This document shows, one piece after another, positions 1 to 5,330 of a DNA stretch of 8,301 nucleotides. Under the pieces are notes generated by a model, which saw only the letters and a program-made list of their open reading frames with translations, made no database searches and was not told where the DNA came from. How positions within the stretch are numbered: position 1 is the stretch's first letter; each line of letters begins with the position of its first letter. This DNA is from CAZQBY01 sp964540655. GTDB taxonomy: Archaea; Altiarchaeota; Altiarchaeia; JAFGQM01. Where the stretch lies: contig CAZINR010000054.1 of NCBI GenBank assembly GCA_964540655.1, positions 1 to 8,301 of the forward strand. The letters are read 5' to 3'. Both the position numbers and the translations under genes were made by a program.

Positions 1-45
1 GACGACGACGATGACGGCGGAGGAGGCGGCGGAGGCGGCGGAGGA
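1..45 (+). repeat. Asp and Gly homopolymer tract in coding sequence
   Basis: Five Asp codons are followed by ten Gly codons (GGC/GGA mixed). Mixed synonymous codons suggest selection on the peptide rather than simple slippage. It probably forms a flexible, acidic linker on the outer face of the cell, upstream of the membrane helix. Confidence 0.85.
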
Positions 46-657
46 ACGAACTTTTTCTTCACCGAAGGCATCGAATTGCCTCCGCCGGAGCCGGAACCTG
101 AGCCTGAGCCTCTGCCGGAACCTGAGCCGGAGCCAGAGCCGGAGCCGGTGACTGAGCCGGAGCGCGGCGAGGTGGTCACTCAGCCGGAGCCTGCCGCCCC
201 CGCCCCGGCCGAAACGCCAACGGCCGCGGTGACGGCCGCGCAGCCGGACTGGCTGTGGTGGCTTGCATTAGTCGCATTGGCGGGCATATTCCTGCTGTTC
301 TTCCTGCTGCGGAAGAGGACCAACTACATAGTCACAAAAGAGTACCTTGACTCTCTGCAGGAAGAGGGCCGCATGGACGAGTTCAGGGAGTTCGCCGACG
401 ACAACACAGTCTACATGCTGGGCGACATCCCGGAAGACTTGGAGGAGATGGTGAAGCAGGCCTTCCTCAAAGACGAGGACGAGCAGACTGCCAAGCAGCT
501 TTCAAAGGAGAAGAACATAAGCAGGCAGTACGCCGAGGCCTTAACACTGGCCAAGCTGACGAACTCGACAGTCCTCACCGACGACGCTTACATACAGTCC
601 ATCTGCGAGGAGCTGGATGTCGAGTTCATGCCCCTCAAGAAGGTCGAGGCGTCTTGA
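1..657 (+). CDS. C-terminal part of a membrane-anchored surface protein with a cytoplasmic PIN-like domain (5' end outside window)
   Basis: The reading frame is open from the first base, so the true start lies upstream; a TTG at 76 is not a convincing start. The visible 218 residues run in order: Asp tract (1-5), Gly tract (6-15), a short segment, a Glu-Pro repeat (about 27-53), a Pro/Ala/Thr-rich spacer, one strongly hydrophobic helix (about 84-103, beginning WLWW) followed by RKR, then about 115 soluble residues. The positive charges after the helix place the low-complexity part outside and the last domain in the cytoplasm. That domain ends with an LTDD motif followed by a helix and a short strand, preceded by an AEALTLAK helix, as in the second half of PIN domains. 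The first-strand Asp expected of active PIN nucleases appears to be Thr (IVTKEYLDSL), so it is probably inactive. Function unknown; the extracellular part is missing. A pyrimidine-rich terminator follows directly. Confidence 0.8.
   Translation, partial: DDDDDGGGGGGGGGGTNFFFTEGIELPPPEPEPEPEPLPEPEPEPEPEPVTEPERGEVVTQPEPAAPAPAETPTAAVTAAQPDWLWWLALVALAGIFLLFFLLRKRTNYIVTKEYLDSLQEEGRMDEFREFADDNTVYMLGDIPEDLEEMVKQAFLKDEDEQTAKQLSKEKNISRQYAEALTLAKLTNSTVLTDDAYIQSICEELDVEFMPLKKVEAS
79..159 (+). repeat. Glu-Pro dipeptide repeat (stalk)
   Basis: After three Pro codons the frame encodes alternating Glu and Pro for about 24 residues, interrupted once by Leu and once by Val-Thr. The codons vary (CCG, CCT, CCA; GAG, GAA), so the peptide pattern is conserved rather than the DNA. 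Such repeats form extended, rigid, negatively charged stalks and often span the cell wall or S-layer. Confidence 0.85.
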
Positions 658-674
658 TTTTTCTCTTTTTCCTT
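658..674 (+). terminator. Pyrimidine-run terminator after the surface protein
   Basis: Directly after the TGA stop is an almost pure pyrimidine run containing TTCTCTTTTT (661-670). Archaeal RNA polymerase terminates at T-rich stretches without needing a hairpin. The same 10-mer lies after two other genes in this window. Confidence 0.6.
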
Positions 675-680
675 AAGGAA
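669..680. repeat. 12-bp perfect palindrome TTCCTTAAGGAA
   Basis: A perfect 12-bp palindrome without a loop lies in the 34-bp gap between the convergent surface-protein and synthase genes. It begins inside the terminator pyrimidine run. It could be chance or a protein-binding site; it is not a good transcript hairpin because it has no loop. Confidence 0.35.
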
Positions 681-691
681 CAGCGTTAGCC

Positions 692-1675
692 CTATAGCTG
701 CCGCTCCACAGTATAGTCAGCCAAGGATGTAAGAAGGTCTTTGGAGTCCGACTTCTTGAGAGGTCTCAGCCCGCTCTTCCCCTTCTCTATCAGCCCCTCC
801 GCAAGCGAGGCCGCCCTCTCGACCGACCCGTACCTCTCCATGATCTCTATCGCGTTGGCTATCTCCTCCTTGGAGTTGCGCTCCTTGTCCAGTATGTTTA
901 TAAGCCTCTTCTTCTCGTCGGGCGTGCAGACTGTCAGGGTGTATACTACGGGAAGGGTCCGCTTGCCCTCGTTGATGTCCCCGCCTATCTCCTTGCCGTA
1001 TTTTTTCACATCCCCCCTGAGATTCAGCACGTCGTCGTGTATCTGGAAGCTCACGCCAAGGTTCATGCCGAACTCCTTGAGGGCATTTATCTGCTTTTTG
1101 GGCCCCCCGCCCAGCATCCCCCCGACCTCGCAGGAGACCGACAGCAGGGCGCCCGTCTTCCTGCGTATCATGGAGAAGTAGTCTTCCTCGGTCAGATTCC
1201 ACCTCTTCTGGTGAACCCATCCGATGTCCATGGCCTGCCCCTCGCAGACCCTGGTTATCGCCCCGGCCAGTAAGGGACCCACCCCCTCCTTGCCGCTCTT
1301 CGACACCGCGGCGCAGAGGACTTCGTAAGCGGCCGCGAACAGGCCGTCGCCCGCGTTTATCGCTATCCCCAGACCGTACTTGTGGTGGAGGCACGGCTTG
1401 CCCCTTCGCAGCTCGCTCTTGTCGGCTATGTCGTCGTGTATGAGAGTGAAGTTGTGGACCATCTCTATCGCTGCAGCAGTCTTTACGGCGTCCTCCCTGT
1501 CGCCTCCGACGGCCTCGCAGGAGACCATGCACAGCACCGGCCTCATCCTCTTCCCGCCCCTGGAGAAGAGGTCTTTGAGCGGGCCGTAGAGCTCGTCGAC
1601 GTCTCGCGAGATATAGCCGGATATCTCCTTCTCGACCAGTTTCTTGTAGGGAGAAATCCTCTTTTTCAAATCCAC
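692..1675 (-). CDS. idsA: Geranylgeranyl diphosphate synthase (short-chain polyprenyl synthase)
   Basis: This trans-prenyltransferase adds isopentenyl diphosphate to allylic diphosphates, giving the C20 precursor of archaeal ether lipids. The 327 residues match the family length. GGKRMRP (40-46) binds substrate phosphate. The first Asp-rich motif is DDIAD (81-85), followed by RRGKP. The second is FQIHDDVLN (210-218), followed by GGDINEGKRTLP. Phe76, five residues before the first motif, is the position that limits chain length in archaeal (type I) C20 synthases, so C20 is the likely product. The second Asp motif ends in Asn rather than Asp, which some family members tolerate. The start is GTG: an in-frame TAA lies two codons upstream, and a TTTTATT box sits 24 bp upstream, suggesting a leaderless mRNA. 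It is divergent from hisH and convergent with the surface-protein gene. Confidence 0.93.
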   Translation of the reverse strand: MDLKKRISPYKKLVEKEISGYISRDVDELYGPLKDLFSRGGKRMRPVLCMVSCEAVGGDREDAVKTAAAIEMVHNFTLIHDDIADKSELRRGKPCLHHKYGLGIAINAGDGLFAAAYEVLCAAVSKSGKEGVGPLLAGAITRVCEGQAMDIGWVHQKRWNLTEEDYFSMIRRKTGALLSVSCEVGGMLGGGPKKQINALKEFGMNLGVSFQIHDDVLNLRGDVKKYGKEIGGDINEGKRTLPVVYTLTVCTPDEKKRLINILDKERNSKEEIANAIEIMERYGSVERAASLAEGLIEKGKSGLRPLKKSDSKDLLTSLADYTVERQL

Positions 1676-1679
1676 GTGA

Positions 1680-1685
1680 TATTAA
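1680..1685 (+). promoter_or_regulatory. Candidate TATA box for hisH
   Basis: TATTAA (within GATATTAATT) is centred about 25 bp before the hisH GTG. It lies only a few bases from the synthase start on the other strand, so the two divergent promoters interleave. The evidence is spacing and base composition only. Confidence 0.4.
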
Positions 1686-1695
1686 TTGTTCATCC

Positions 1696-1702
1696 AATAA
1701 AA
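1696..1702 (-). promoter_or_regulatory. TATA box for the geranylgeranyl diphosphate synthase
   Basis: TTTTATT on the minus strand is centred 24 bp upstream of the GTG start, the usual archaeal TATA-to-transcription-start distance, so the mRNA would begin at or next to the start codon. There is no Shine-Dalgarno sequence. The identical heptamer is found before the PRC-barrel gene at a similar distance. Confidence 0.45.
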
Positions 1703-1707
1703 GACAT

Positions 1708-2292
1708 GTGATTTCGATTATAGACTACGGCGCGGGAAACCTCAAAAGCATCTCAAACGCGCTTAAGAAAGTCGGGGGTGAGGTGGAAGTGGTCTCCAAG
1801 CCGGAAAGCGCCGACGCCATCGTCCTGCCCGGCGTGGGCAACTTCGGCGACGCCATGGAGAAGCTTGAGCCCATAAGGCAGGACCTGCTGGACGCGATAT
1901 CCGGCGGAACCCCCTTTCTGGGGCTTTGCCTCGGGCTGCAGGCGCTCTTCGAGGGCAGCGAGGAGGCCCCCGGCGTCAAGGGTCTGGGCCTGCTGAAAGG
2001 CACATGCAAGCGCTTCACTTCCGGAAAAGTCCCTCACATGGGCTGGAACCAAGTGAGTTTCCCGCCCGAAAGCCCGCTGTTCGAGGGCATAGAAGAAGGC
2101 TCGGATTTTTACTTCGTCCACTCCTATTACGCCCCGGTCAGCGAGCGGACTGCCGGCATCTGCACTTACGGGACCGACTTCTCTGCCGCCGTCCAGAAAG
2201 GCAGCGTCTACGCCTGCCAGTTCCACCCCGAGCGCAGCGGGGAGGACGGGTTGAGGGTCCTTAAAAACTTCCTGAAAGAAGTAAGAAAATAA
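1708..2292 (+). CDS. hisH: Imidazole glycerol phosphate synthase, glutaminase subunit HisH
   Basis: HisH hydrolyses glutamine and passes ammonia to HisF in histidine biosynthesis. The 194 residues are normal for this class I glutamine amidotransferase. The N-terminus IIDYGAGNLKSI and LPGVGNFGDAM (40-50) are hallmarks. The nucleophile is Cys74 in GLCLGLQ. The catalytic pair His173 and Glu175 lies in QFHPERSG. VPHMGWN (108-114) and YFVHSYY (135-141) are typical of HisH rather than of other GATases. The start is GTG at 1708; an ATG two bases upstream is in another frame and hits a stop at once. A TATTAA lies about 25 bp upstream and there is no Shine-Dalgarno, suggesting a leaderless mRNA. No other his gene is in the window, so HisF is probably encoded elsewhere. 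Confidence 0.94.
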   Translation: MISIIDYGAGNLKSISNALKKVGGEVEVVSKPESADAIVLPGVGNFGDAMEKLEPIRQDLLDAISGGTPFLGLCLGLQALFEGSEEAPGVKGLGLLKGTCKRFTSGKVPHMGWNQVSFPPESPLFEGIEEGSDFYFVHSYYAPVSERTAGICTYGTDFSAAVQKGSVYACQFHPERSGEDGLRVLKNFLKEVRK

Positions 2293-2300
2293 AAAGAGAA
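2286..2300 (-). terminator. Pyrimidine-run terminator of the Yip1-family gene
   Basis: On the minus strand, about 10 bases after the Yip1-family TAG stop, lies TTCTCTTTTT (2300 to 2291) followed by more T-rich sequence. It overlaps the last codons and stop of the convergent hisH. The 10-mer is identical to those after the surface-protein and four-helix protein genes. Confidence 0.55.
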
Positions 2301-2309
2301 GCGGGATGC

Positions 2310-3005
2310 CTAAACCGGCATGAACCCGCCGCTGTTCACGAACACCAGGCCAAGGCTCAGCACAATCGCAGTCACTATCGCGACCAGCACGACAGCTATT
2401 ATCAGCGCGCTTATGAAGTAAGCGGCAATGCCCGCTCCGGTGCTGACGTTGTTGGCTACCGCAATCCCGGTGCCGCCCACGTACAGGCTCCATATGAAAC
2501 CGACTATGCCCAGCAGCAGTATTGCGATCGCCCCCCCGAGCACCCCCTGCACTGCCTGCGACGGGGAGCCGGAGGACACGACACTAGCTATCATGCCGCC
2601 CATCAGGGCCACCACCGCTATCGAGGTTATTATCCCCATGATCAGGTTGACTATCTCCGCATAGCCGAGCATCCCTACGGTCTTTTCGACGTCGCTGACG
2701 CCCTTGCCTATGGATGCGGCTATCTTGGATGACAGCCACCCCATGATGACCAGGAATATCACACCTATTATCAGCCCGACCACCAGCGATATGACCCATG
2801 AGGCTACCCCCAGCACGTCGCCCGAGCTGGTGACTACCCTGCCCCACGACAAATAGCTTACCAACATCCCTATGACGGCCCCGACGACGCTCAAAATCAA
2901 GTACATCAGGATTCCGTCACCCATAGTAGTCTGCTCCCGGATGCTCTCGAACGCCTTTCGGGGGCTGAAGAGCACCTGGCCCAGGATTCCAATATTGAGG
3001 CTCAT
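2310..3005 (-). CDS. Yip1-domain family polytopic membrane protein
   Basis: The N-terminus (ILGQVLFSPRKAFESI, about 7-22, then a polar stretch and the first membrane helix) is the recognisable opening of prokaryotic Yip1-domain proteins. About five hydrophobic segments follow (roughly 31-52, 66-91, 116-143, 154-176 and 191-222, the last long enough to span twice). Loops are short and few charges are present. The eukaryotic family works in ER-Golgi membrane traffic; the archaeal function is not known and no substrate can be named. An upstream GTG at 3014 would add MLK, but the strong TATA box at 3026-3033 is centred about 25 bp from the ATG at 3005, so I chose that leaderless ATG (231 residues). 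It is divergent from another membrane protein across a symmetric promoter region, suggesting joint control. Confidence 0.8.
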   Translation of the reverse strand: MSLNIGILGQVLFSPRKAFESIREQTTMGDGILMYLILSVVGAVIGMLVSYLSWGRVVTSSGDVLGVASWVISLVVGLIIGVIFLVIMGWLSSKIAASIGKGVSDVEKTVGMLGYAEIVNLIMGIITSIAVVALMGGMIASVVSSGSPSQAVQGVLGGAIAILLLGIVGFIWSLYVGGTGIAVANNVSTGAGIAAYFISALIIAVVLVAIVTAIVLSLGLVFVNSGGFMPV

Positions 3006-3025
3006 TTTCAACACTAAAGATTGCT

Positions 3026-3033
3026 CTTATAAA
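3026..3033 (-). promoter_or_regulatory. TATA box of the Yip1-family gene
   Basis: TTTATAAG on the minus strand is a near-ideal archaeal TATA box. Its centre (3029.5) is about 25 bp from the ATG at 3005, implying a leaderless transcript and arguing against the GTG start at 3014. It lies 28 bp from the centre of the dyad at 3045-3071. Confidence 0.65.
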
Positions 3034-3044
3034 TGATATCAGGC

Positions 3045-3071
3045 ATAAAAATGAGCGATGTTCATTTTTAT
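3045..3071. promoter_or_regulatory. Perfect inverted repeat, candidate shared operator
   Basis: ATAAAAATGA (3045-3054) and TCATTTTTAT (3062-3071) are exact inverted copies separated by seven bases. The centre is at 3058, in the gap between two divergent membrane-protein genes. TTATAA cores of the two TATA boxes are centred 28.5 bp to one side and 27.5 bp to the other. That near-perfect symmetry suggests a dimeric regulator that controls both genes alike. The AT-rich arms could alternatively form a hairpin, but neither predicted transcript includes them. Confidence 0.55.
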
Positions 3072-3082
3072 AGCCCAAGGCG

Positions 3083-3089
3083 TTATAAA
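3083..3089 (+). promoter_or_regulatory. TATA box of the four-helix membrane protein gene
   Basis: TTATAAA is centred at 3086. Initiation about 25 bp downstream, near 3110-3112, would give a leader of roughly 22 bases that contains a Shine-Dalgarno sequence. This differs from the leaderless arrangement inferred for the other promoters in the window. Confidence 0.6.
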
Positions 3090-3121
3090 CACACCCTAAA
3101 AAACCCTCGGTGTTTTTATTG

Positions 3122-3127
3122 GGAGGT
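3122..3127 (+). promoter_or_regulatory. Shine-Dalgarno sequence that fixes the start at 3134
   Basis: GGAGGT ends six bases before the ATG at 3134, an ideal spacing for pairing with the 16S 3' end. It is the only strong ribosome binding site in the window. It rules out the earlier in-frame GTG at 3110, which would translate through the site. Confidence 0.8.
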
Positions 3128-3133
3128 TTAAAA

Positions 3134-3625
3134 ATGGTTAAGAAAGTAGCAAGTGATGTAATGGAGCGTGGAGACGACCAAGTGGAAGATCTAGTGACCA
3201 AACCCGGAGAGTATGTTGACAAGTTCGCCAAGTCCAAGCACGGCAAGAACATCGGCAGCTGGGCCTTCATAATAGGCTTTGTCATAGCCATGATTGCGGG
3301 GCTGATAGCCGGTATACAAGCCATAGACCCGACGTTCATGATGAATGTCGACATAGTCGGCTCGACGGCGGGCCTCTTAGTTGTGATAGGTCTGATAGTC
3401 GGACTGGTCAACGTGAGCGGGAAGGAGTCAATCAGCTTCTTGATAGCGGCAATCGCCATGTCAAGCGCCCCGGCAGCCTTCGGTGCGATGATGCAGGCTC
3501 TTCCACAAGCCAGTGTTGTGCTGCAGTTCTTGGGCAGCCTGACCGGCGCTATAGCAGCATTCGTTGCTCCAGCAGCCGTCGTAGTGGCCCTGAAGGTCAT
3601 ATACTCCACAGGAAGGCAGGCATAA
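3134..3625 (+). CDS. Small four-helix membrane protein of unknown function
   Basis: I do not recognise a named family. The 163 residues start with a charged, soluble stretch of about 38 residues (MVKKVASDVMERGDD and following). Four hydrophobic segments follow, at about 41-61, 74-94, 99-117 and 127-154, rich in Gly, Ala, Ile and Val with short loops and a short STGRQA tail. The best Shine-Dalgarno in the window, a clear TATA box and a long T-rich terminator frame it, so it is probably strongly expressed as a single gene. Its first 30 codons use A and T at third positions (GTA, GCA, AGT, GAT) much more than neighbouring genes, either for open mRNA at the start or because its codon history differs. 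Similar short hydrophobic proteins occur as hypothetical proteins in uncultured archaea. It is divergent from the Yip1-family gene. Confidence 0.85.
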   Translation: MVKKVASDVMERGDDQVEDLVTKPGEYVDKFAKSKHGKNIGSWAFIIGFVIAMIAGLIAGIQAIDPTFMMNVDIVGSTAGLLVVIGLIVGLVNVSGKESISFLIAAIAMSSAPAAFGAMMQALPQASVVLQFLGSLTGAIAAFVAPAAVVVALKVIYSTGRQA

Positions 3626-3629
3626 GCCT

Positions 3630-3652
3630 GTTTTCTCTTTTTCTTATTTTTT
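3630..3652 (+). terminator. T-rich terminator after the four-helix protein
   Basis: Starting four bases after the TAA there is a run with TTCTCTTTTT (3633-3642) and a further stretch of six T (3647-3652). This is the strongest terminator-like sequence in the window and fits a highly transcribed gene. The convergent KH gene has no equivalent on its own strand. Confidence 0.7.
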
Positions 3653-3658
3653 CAGAAC

Positions 3659-4186
3659 TTAGCCTAGGGTAGGCTCCACTCCCCCGCCTTTCTCCAGGAA
3701 GCTGTAAACGCTGGCGTGGCGCGCCCCTCCGATGAGCATGTTTATGCCGTTTTCCGCGGCCTTTACATCCGGCTCCTTGCCTATGATCGAGACAGTCTTG
3801 CCATAGACGGATATCTTCGTGCTTGTCAGAGTCTCAAGTGTCTTTCTGGCCTTTCCCCCCTCCCCTATTATCCGGGCCTTGATCCTTTTAACGTCGGATT
3901 GCTTGTGGTCCAGCATCTCATACAGGTTCAAGACCGACACCATGTAGCCTTCCTTAAGCAGCCTTATGGCGTATTTGGGGTTGAATCCCCTTCCGATGGC
4001 CTTCACGACGTCCTTGGCCTTCCATTCCTTGAGGCCGTCTTCCTCGGGGGAGACTATGCTGACGCTGCCCTCGTGATCGATGTCCAGCCTAACGCCGCAT
4101 TTCTTCTGCAGCATCGCCTTGGTCCTGCCCTCTTTTCCTACCAATGCCCCGACCCTGGCCTTCGGGACTTTCAGATATTCAGCCAC
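3659..4186 (-). CDS. KH-domain rRNA-processing protein (archaeal Dim2/Pno1 family)
   Basis: This is the archaeal relative of Dim2/Pno1, an RNA-binding factor that acts on the 3' end of small-subunit rRNA during ribosome assembly. The 175 residues hold two KH domains. The first has GKEG (17-20) in ALVGKEGRTK; the second has GEGG (108-111) in IIGEGGKARKTLE. Between them lies the typical AIGRGF (63-68). The end, with GGARHASVYSFLE (153-165), is characteristic. The start is GTG at 4186, overlapping the end of the RIO1 gene by 8 bases, so translation is probably coupled. Next-door RIO1 and KH genes are widespread in archaea and both products act in 40S-type assembly, which supports the call. No T-run follows the stop on this strand. 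Confidence 0.92.
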   Translation of the reverse strand: MAEYLKVPKARVGALVGKEGRTKAMLQKKCGVRLDIDHEGSVSIVSPEEDGLKEWKAKDVVKAIGRGFNPKYAIRLLKEGYMVSVLNLYEMLDHKQSDVKRIKARIIGEGGKARKTLETLTSTKISVYGKTVSIIGKEPDVKAAENGINMLIGGARHASVYSFLEKGGGVEPTLG

Positions 4187-4943
4187 TTTTCTTGCCCTTT
4201 ATTTTTCTCAGGATTCCATCCACCTCGCATTCCACGCCCGATTTTTTGAAGAAGTTGCATATATTTCGAGCGTCGCGCTCTAAAAACTCTTCCGCATTCG
4301 GGTGGCTCAGCAGCACGCCCTGCCCGAAGTCTATGAGGTAGGGCTTTCCCTTTGAAACCAATATGTTGTATTCGCTCAAATCCGCATGCACCAGCCCGGA
4401 TTTGTAGAGCTTCGCGATTTGGGCGGTTATGCTGCCCAGCAATTTCTCCGGCTCCTTGGCGCCCGCGTCCAGCAGACGTGGCGCGGGCTTCCTGCCGCCT
4501 ATGAAGCTCATGACGAGGACGTTCTTCTCTATGGCTATCGGCTCGGGGGAGTTCACACCCGCTTCATGCGCCTTCTTGAGGTTGCGGAACTCCTTCATGG
4601 ACCAAGAGCGGATGAGGCTTTTCGGCGACCTCTTTATCCTCTTGAACCGCTCGTCGCCGAGTATGTACTGCAGGACTGTGGGCTTGCGGAAATAGCTGGC
4701 AGATGACAGGCGGAATATCTTTACCACGATCTTCTTCCCCTTTCTTATGCCGAGGAAGACGTCCGCCTCTTTGCCAGTCGCGATCGGCCCCATTATGCGG
4801 TCGATTGCGCCCTTGGCGCCCAGCTTCCCGACGCTCTCCAGAACCTCGTAGGTGAAGACACCGCCCTCGGTCTTGTGCCTTTCCAGGTCTTTCCTGACCT
4901 TGACAGCCCTCCCCCCCTGAAAATCGTCGTATTCTATGGCCAT
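4179..4943 (-). CDS. rio1: RIO1-type atypical serine kinase/ATPase
   Basis: RIO1 binds late precursors of the small ribosomal subunit and uses ATP hydrolysis for a maturation or release step. The 254 residues show the whole RIO signature: flexible phosphate-binding loop GPIATGKEADV (52-62), Lys75 in VVKIF, catalytic loop HADLSEYN (186-193, Asp188 and Asn193), metal-binding Asp205 in IDFGQG, and the C-terminal HPNAEEFLERDARNI (214-228). The hinge reads VMSFIGG (144-150), where most relatives have Glu instead of Ser. A run of seven G (4911-4917) near the N-terminus is a possible sequencing or slippage point, but the frame is intact on both sides. ATG at 4943 is 36 bp from the PRC-barrel stop, with no convincing promoter between, so co-transcription is likely. 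It overlaps the KH gene by 8 bases. Confidence 0.95.
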   Translation of the reverse strand: MAIEYDDFQGGRAVKVRKDLERHKTEGGVFTYEVLESVGKLGAKGAIDRIMGPIATGKEADVFLGIRKGKKIVVKIFRLSSASYFRKPTVLQYILGDERFKRIKRSPKSLIRSWSMKEFRNLKKAHEAGVNSPEPIAIEKNVLVMSFIGGRKPAPRLLDAGAKEPEKLLGSITAQIAKLYKSGLVHADLSEYNILVSKGKPYLIDFGQGVLLSHPNAEEFLERDARNICNFFKKSGVECEVDGILRKIKGKKSG

Positions 4944-4979
4944 AGCTACTTTAATTGCGGTTGTACCCTTAGAAACAGC

Positions 4980-5267
4980 TCATTCCTCCGACAGGACCCT
5001 GATGTTGGGGATGTCCTCGAAGCGCTTGTTCAAAACCACCTTGTCGCCGATCCCGCCCACGTGCTCCTGGGGTATCTCGAAGAAGTCTTTGCCCACGCCC
5101 GAGATGCCGAACTTCTCCTCGAACAGCTTGGCCTTTTCGGCGTCCACCTCACCCCTCACCACGATGGCGTACTGCCCGTCCTTCTTCAGATCCAGGTCCT
5201 CTATCATGCCTATGGTGGCGCCGGTCTGGTCGACCACCTCCACGCCCCTGACGGACTTGGTTTTCAT
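4980..5267 (-). CDS. Small PRC-barrel domain protein
   Basis: This 95-residue protein is essentially one PRC-barrel: a strand-rich opening (VRGVEVVDQTGATIGMIEDL, 6-25), a charged helix (about 42-53), then FFEIPQEHV (62-70) and GDKVVLNKRF (74-83), the typical closing strands. PRC-barrels are adaptor folds in 16S processing (RimM), photosynthetic reaction centres, and the archaeal division proteins CdpB1/CdpB2 that work with SepF. Because RIO1 and the KH protein follow, a role in ribosome assembly is attractive; the free-standing size fits the CdpB type equally well. Neither can be chosen from sequence alone. The ATG at 5267 has a TTTTATT box 25 bp upstream and no good Shine-Dalgarno, so it is probably leaderless. 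It is the likely first gene of the operon. Confidence 0.85.
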   Translation of the reverse strand: MKTKSVRGVEVVDQTGATIGMIEDLDLKKDGQYAIVVRGEVDAEKAKLFEEKFGISGVGKDFFEIPQEHVGGIGDKVVLNKRFEDIPNIRVLSEE

Positions 5268-5288
5268 GTGGTTATTTCCTGCTTCATG

Positions 5289-5295
5289 AATAAAA
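5289..5295 (-). promoter_or_regulatory. TATA box of the PRC-barrel/RIO1/KH operon
   Basis: TTTTATT on the minus strand is centred 25 bp upstream of the ATG at 5267. The same heptamer precedes the geranylgeranyl diphosphate synthase. Its centre is only about 14 bp from the argS TATA box on the other strand. Confidence 0.5.
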
Positions 5296-5302
5296 GGGAC
5301 GG

Positions 5303-5310
5303 TATTTATT
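5303..5310 (+). promoter_or_regulatory. TATA box of argS
   Basis: TATTTATT is centred about 25 bp upstream of the GTG at 5331. This predicts a leaderless mRNA that starts there, downstream of the ATG at 5286. It lies back to back with the PRC-barrel promoter. Confidence 0.5.
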
Positions 5311-5330
5311 CCCTGTTCCGTAATCTAGAC

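Noticed and set aside
1..45. Asp/Gly tract as a CRISPR or DNA tandem repeat
   Set aside because: It is only 45 bases, in frame, with mixed synonymous codons and no spacer structure; it is a peptide-level repeat.
717..1697. Long open frame (326 codons) on the minus strand overlapping the synthase almost completely in another frame
   Set aside because: Its translation is Arg- and Gly-rich low-complexity sequence typical of GC-rich shadow frames, while the overlapping frame has every motif of a prenyl synthase.
1753..2493. 246-codon minus-strand frame across hisH and the end of the Yip1-family gene
   Set aside because: It is antisense to a well-supported hisH and shows no domain pattern; it is a GC-driven shadow.
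3045..3071. The dyad as a transcription terminator hairpin
   Set aside because: It lies upstream of both predicted transcription starts and no gene is transcribed towards it, so an operator role fits better.
2917..3609. 230-codon minus-strand frame opposite the four-helix protein
   Set aside because: It crosses both TATA boxes and the dyad, and is antisense to a gene with its own Shine-Dalgarno and terminator.
4875..5330. Upstream extension of the argS frame to give 711 residues
   Set aside because: The extension runs antisense through the PRC-barrel gene and into RIO1, has no synthetase similarity, and lies upstream of the argS TATA box.
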